A DNA stretch of 5,377 nt, taken from the NCBI GenBank assembly GCA_003545655.1, contig DODJ01000081.1:1060-6436 (forward strand), in the 5' to 3' direction. Position 1 is the first letter of the stretch. The number at the start of each line of letters is the position of its first letter. The translations under genes and the position numbers were made by a program. Under the pieces are notes generated by a model. That model saw only the letters and a program-made list of their open reading frames with translations. It had not been told where the DNA came from and made no database searches. Shown here one piece after another: positions 4,194-5,377 of this stretch. This stretch comes from Candidatus Saccharimonadota bacterium. GTDB taxonomy: Bacteria; Patescibacteriota; Saccharimonadia; Saccharimonadales; Saccharimonadaceae.

Positions 4194-5377
4194 CAGAAAG
4201 GGGTAGACGAAAACCAAACGTGCTCCCCTTACCTTCCTTCGATTCGAAAATAATCTCGCCGCCATGCTCATCAATTACTTTCTTTGCCAAAAATAGTCCT
4301 ACACCCGTACCATCAGGCCGCGCCCGACGTGCGTTTGTCGCCCTAAAGAATTTGTTGAATAGCTGCGTGCGTTCTTTTTCCGGAACACCAATCCCTTGGT
4401 CTTTAACGGTAAATTCAACGTATCCGTTTTTTGTTTTCTTTAACGATATAGTAATCGTTCCAGCGTCTTTTGAATAATAGATTGCATTGTCGGCGAAATT
4501 CATCACCACTTGTTGAATTTTACTTTCATCAAGCTCCATAAGCGGAATGTTTTTTGGCGCCCTATATATGAATTTCTGCTCGCGCGCTGCAGCGTTTGGT
4601 TTAAGGCTATTTACCTCATGTTGAACAAGAAGGGCTAAGTCGACAGGGTGTTTTTCAATAACAAACTTGCCGGTTTGTAAACGCGAAACATTCAAGAAGT
4701 CCGCTATAAGCCTCACCATACGCTCGCTACTCATAAACGCCTCATTTAAAACCTGCTTTTGCTCTTTAGAGATAGTACCCATATCCCCTTCGATAAGCAT
4801 ACTCAGGTACCCCTTAATACTCGTAAGCGGGGTGCGTAACTGGTGGCTTGCCATACTAATAAACTCATCTTTAGCCTCATCAAGCCGCTGCAACTGAGCG
4901 TTGCTTGCACGAAGCTCCTTTGTGGCAGCGTCAATACGCTGCTCTAGATGAGAGTTTATGTCTCGCACCTCCTGAACGGAGAGTGCATTCTGGATAGACA
5001 CGACAAGCTCACTTGAAATCGTCTCCAGCGCACGTATCTCGCGGCTGTTGTACTCGCCTCGCAGATGAGCACCAAGAAGAAAATACCCTATTATTTGCTT
5101 TGAGCGAAATAACGGTAAGGCTACGGCTATCTTATGGCTAGCAAGCAATCGATACATCGGTTCATCGGCTTCATCCAAAAGATTTGCCACCACTATAGTC
5201 CTTCGTCCATGCTCTATATACTCGTCGAGCTTGTCCATATCTACCACGGGGAGCTTTATTGCGGTAGTGGAGCCGGAAAGTATTCCCCCGCCGCTGTCCT
5301 TTCGTAAAGCGAATGATGCAGTTTCTACCCTTAGGACCTGCACAATAAATGCAGAGACACTACCAAGAAGCCGATGG
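4177..5377 (-). CDS. Sensor histidine kinase with GAF domain, 5' end beyond window
   Basis: This is the C-terminal part of a two-component sensor kinase. The reading frame stays open to the window edge (399 residues visible), so the N-terminus, perhaps with membrane segments, is missing. Counting from the internal GTG at 5343, a GAF-like sensor domain fills residues 1 to about 118, ending LLGAHLRGEYNSREIRALE. A coiled-coil linker covers about 118-160. HisKA has the H-box ASHQLRTPLTS with the phospho-accepting His at 167. The HATPase_c domain has an N-box (MNFADNA, Asn 282 and 286), G1 box DQGIGVP (315-321), F-box LFNKFFRA (328-335) and G2 box GTGVGL (345-350). All catalytic boxes look intact, so it should autophosphorylate on His and pass phosphate to a response regulator not in this window. 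The stop overlaps the convergent small gene by 17 bp. The ligand of the GAF domain cannot be predicted. Confidence 0.93.
   Translation of the reverse strand, partial: HRLLGSVSAFIVQVLRVETASFALRKDSGGGILSGSTTAIKLPVVDMDKLDEYIEHGRRTIVVANLLDEADEPMYRLLASHKIAVALPLFRSKQIIGYFLLGAHLRGEYNSREIRALETISSELVVSIQNALSVQEVRDINSHLEQRIDAATKELRASNAQLQRLDEAKDEFISMASHQLRTPLTSIKGYLSMLIEGDMGTISKEQKQVLNEAFMSSERMVRLIADFLNVSRLQTGKFVIEKHPVDLALLVQHEVNSLKPNAAAREQKFIYRAPKNIPLMELDESKIQQVVMNFADNAIYYSKDAGTITISLKKTKNGYVEFTVKDQGIGVPEKERTQLFNKFFRATNARRARPDGTGVGLFLAKKVIDEHGGEIIFESKEGKGSTFGFRLPLSVKRRK

Overview
The lower-GC right part of the window (about 2.1 kb onward) looks like a Saccharibacteria (TM7, Patescibacteria/CPR) chromosome. 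The DUF11-type surface protein has the signal-peptide and 'WGPSRPTFT' start I associate with that phylum. It also has the 'VCELATK..IVTIKE' segment before a Thr/Pro linker and an LPQTG anchor. A small basic one-TM protein and a GAF/HisKA/HATPase kinase with the H-box ASHQLRTPLTSIKGY fit the same group. This assignment rests on recalled family features, not on a search.

Layout. Bases 1-85 are low-GC non-coding DNA holding the left copy of an inverted repeat (16-45). Bases 86-189 form a GC-rich leader with stacked hairpins. A two-gene operon follows: a 115-aa soluble protein (211-558) and a 458-aa four-TM protein with a large exported, proline-rich C-terminal part (558-1934), joined by a TGATG overlap. 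A 13-bp hairpin terminator (1945-1978), a cluster of nested hairpins (2001-2068) and the inverted second repeat copy (2077-2110) close this segment. The LPXTG-like surface protein (2204-3865) has its own promoter and a U-tract terminator (3924-3950). A 74-aa membrane protein (3969-4193) begins 10 bases after an extended -10 that abuts that terminator. It converges with, and overlaps by 17 bp, a minus-strand histidine kinase truncated by the window edge (4177-5377).

The main signal is compositional and structural. The operon is about 60-65% GC by hand count of sample lines, against about 42% in the surface-protein gene. It sits between near-identical inverted repeats of about 30 bp that lie in low-GC DNA on both sides. 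This suggests an acquired or mobile two-gene cassette of actinobacterial-like composition placed directly upstream of a cell-surface adhesin-like gene. I do not recognise either cassette protein. Both exported proteins carry the same PVT-repeat linker, so they may both work at the cell surface, but nothing in the window proves cooperation. A chimeric assembly must be excluded first.
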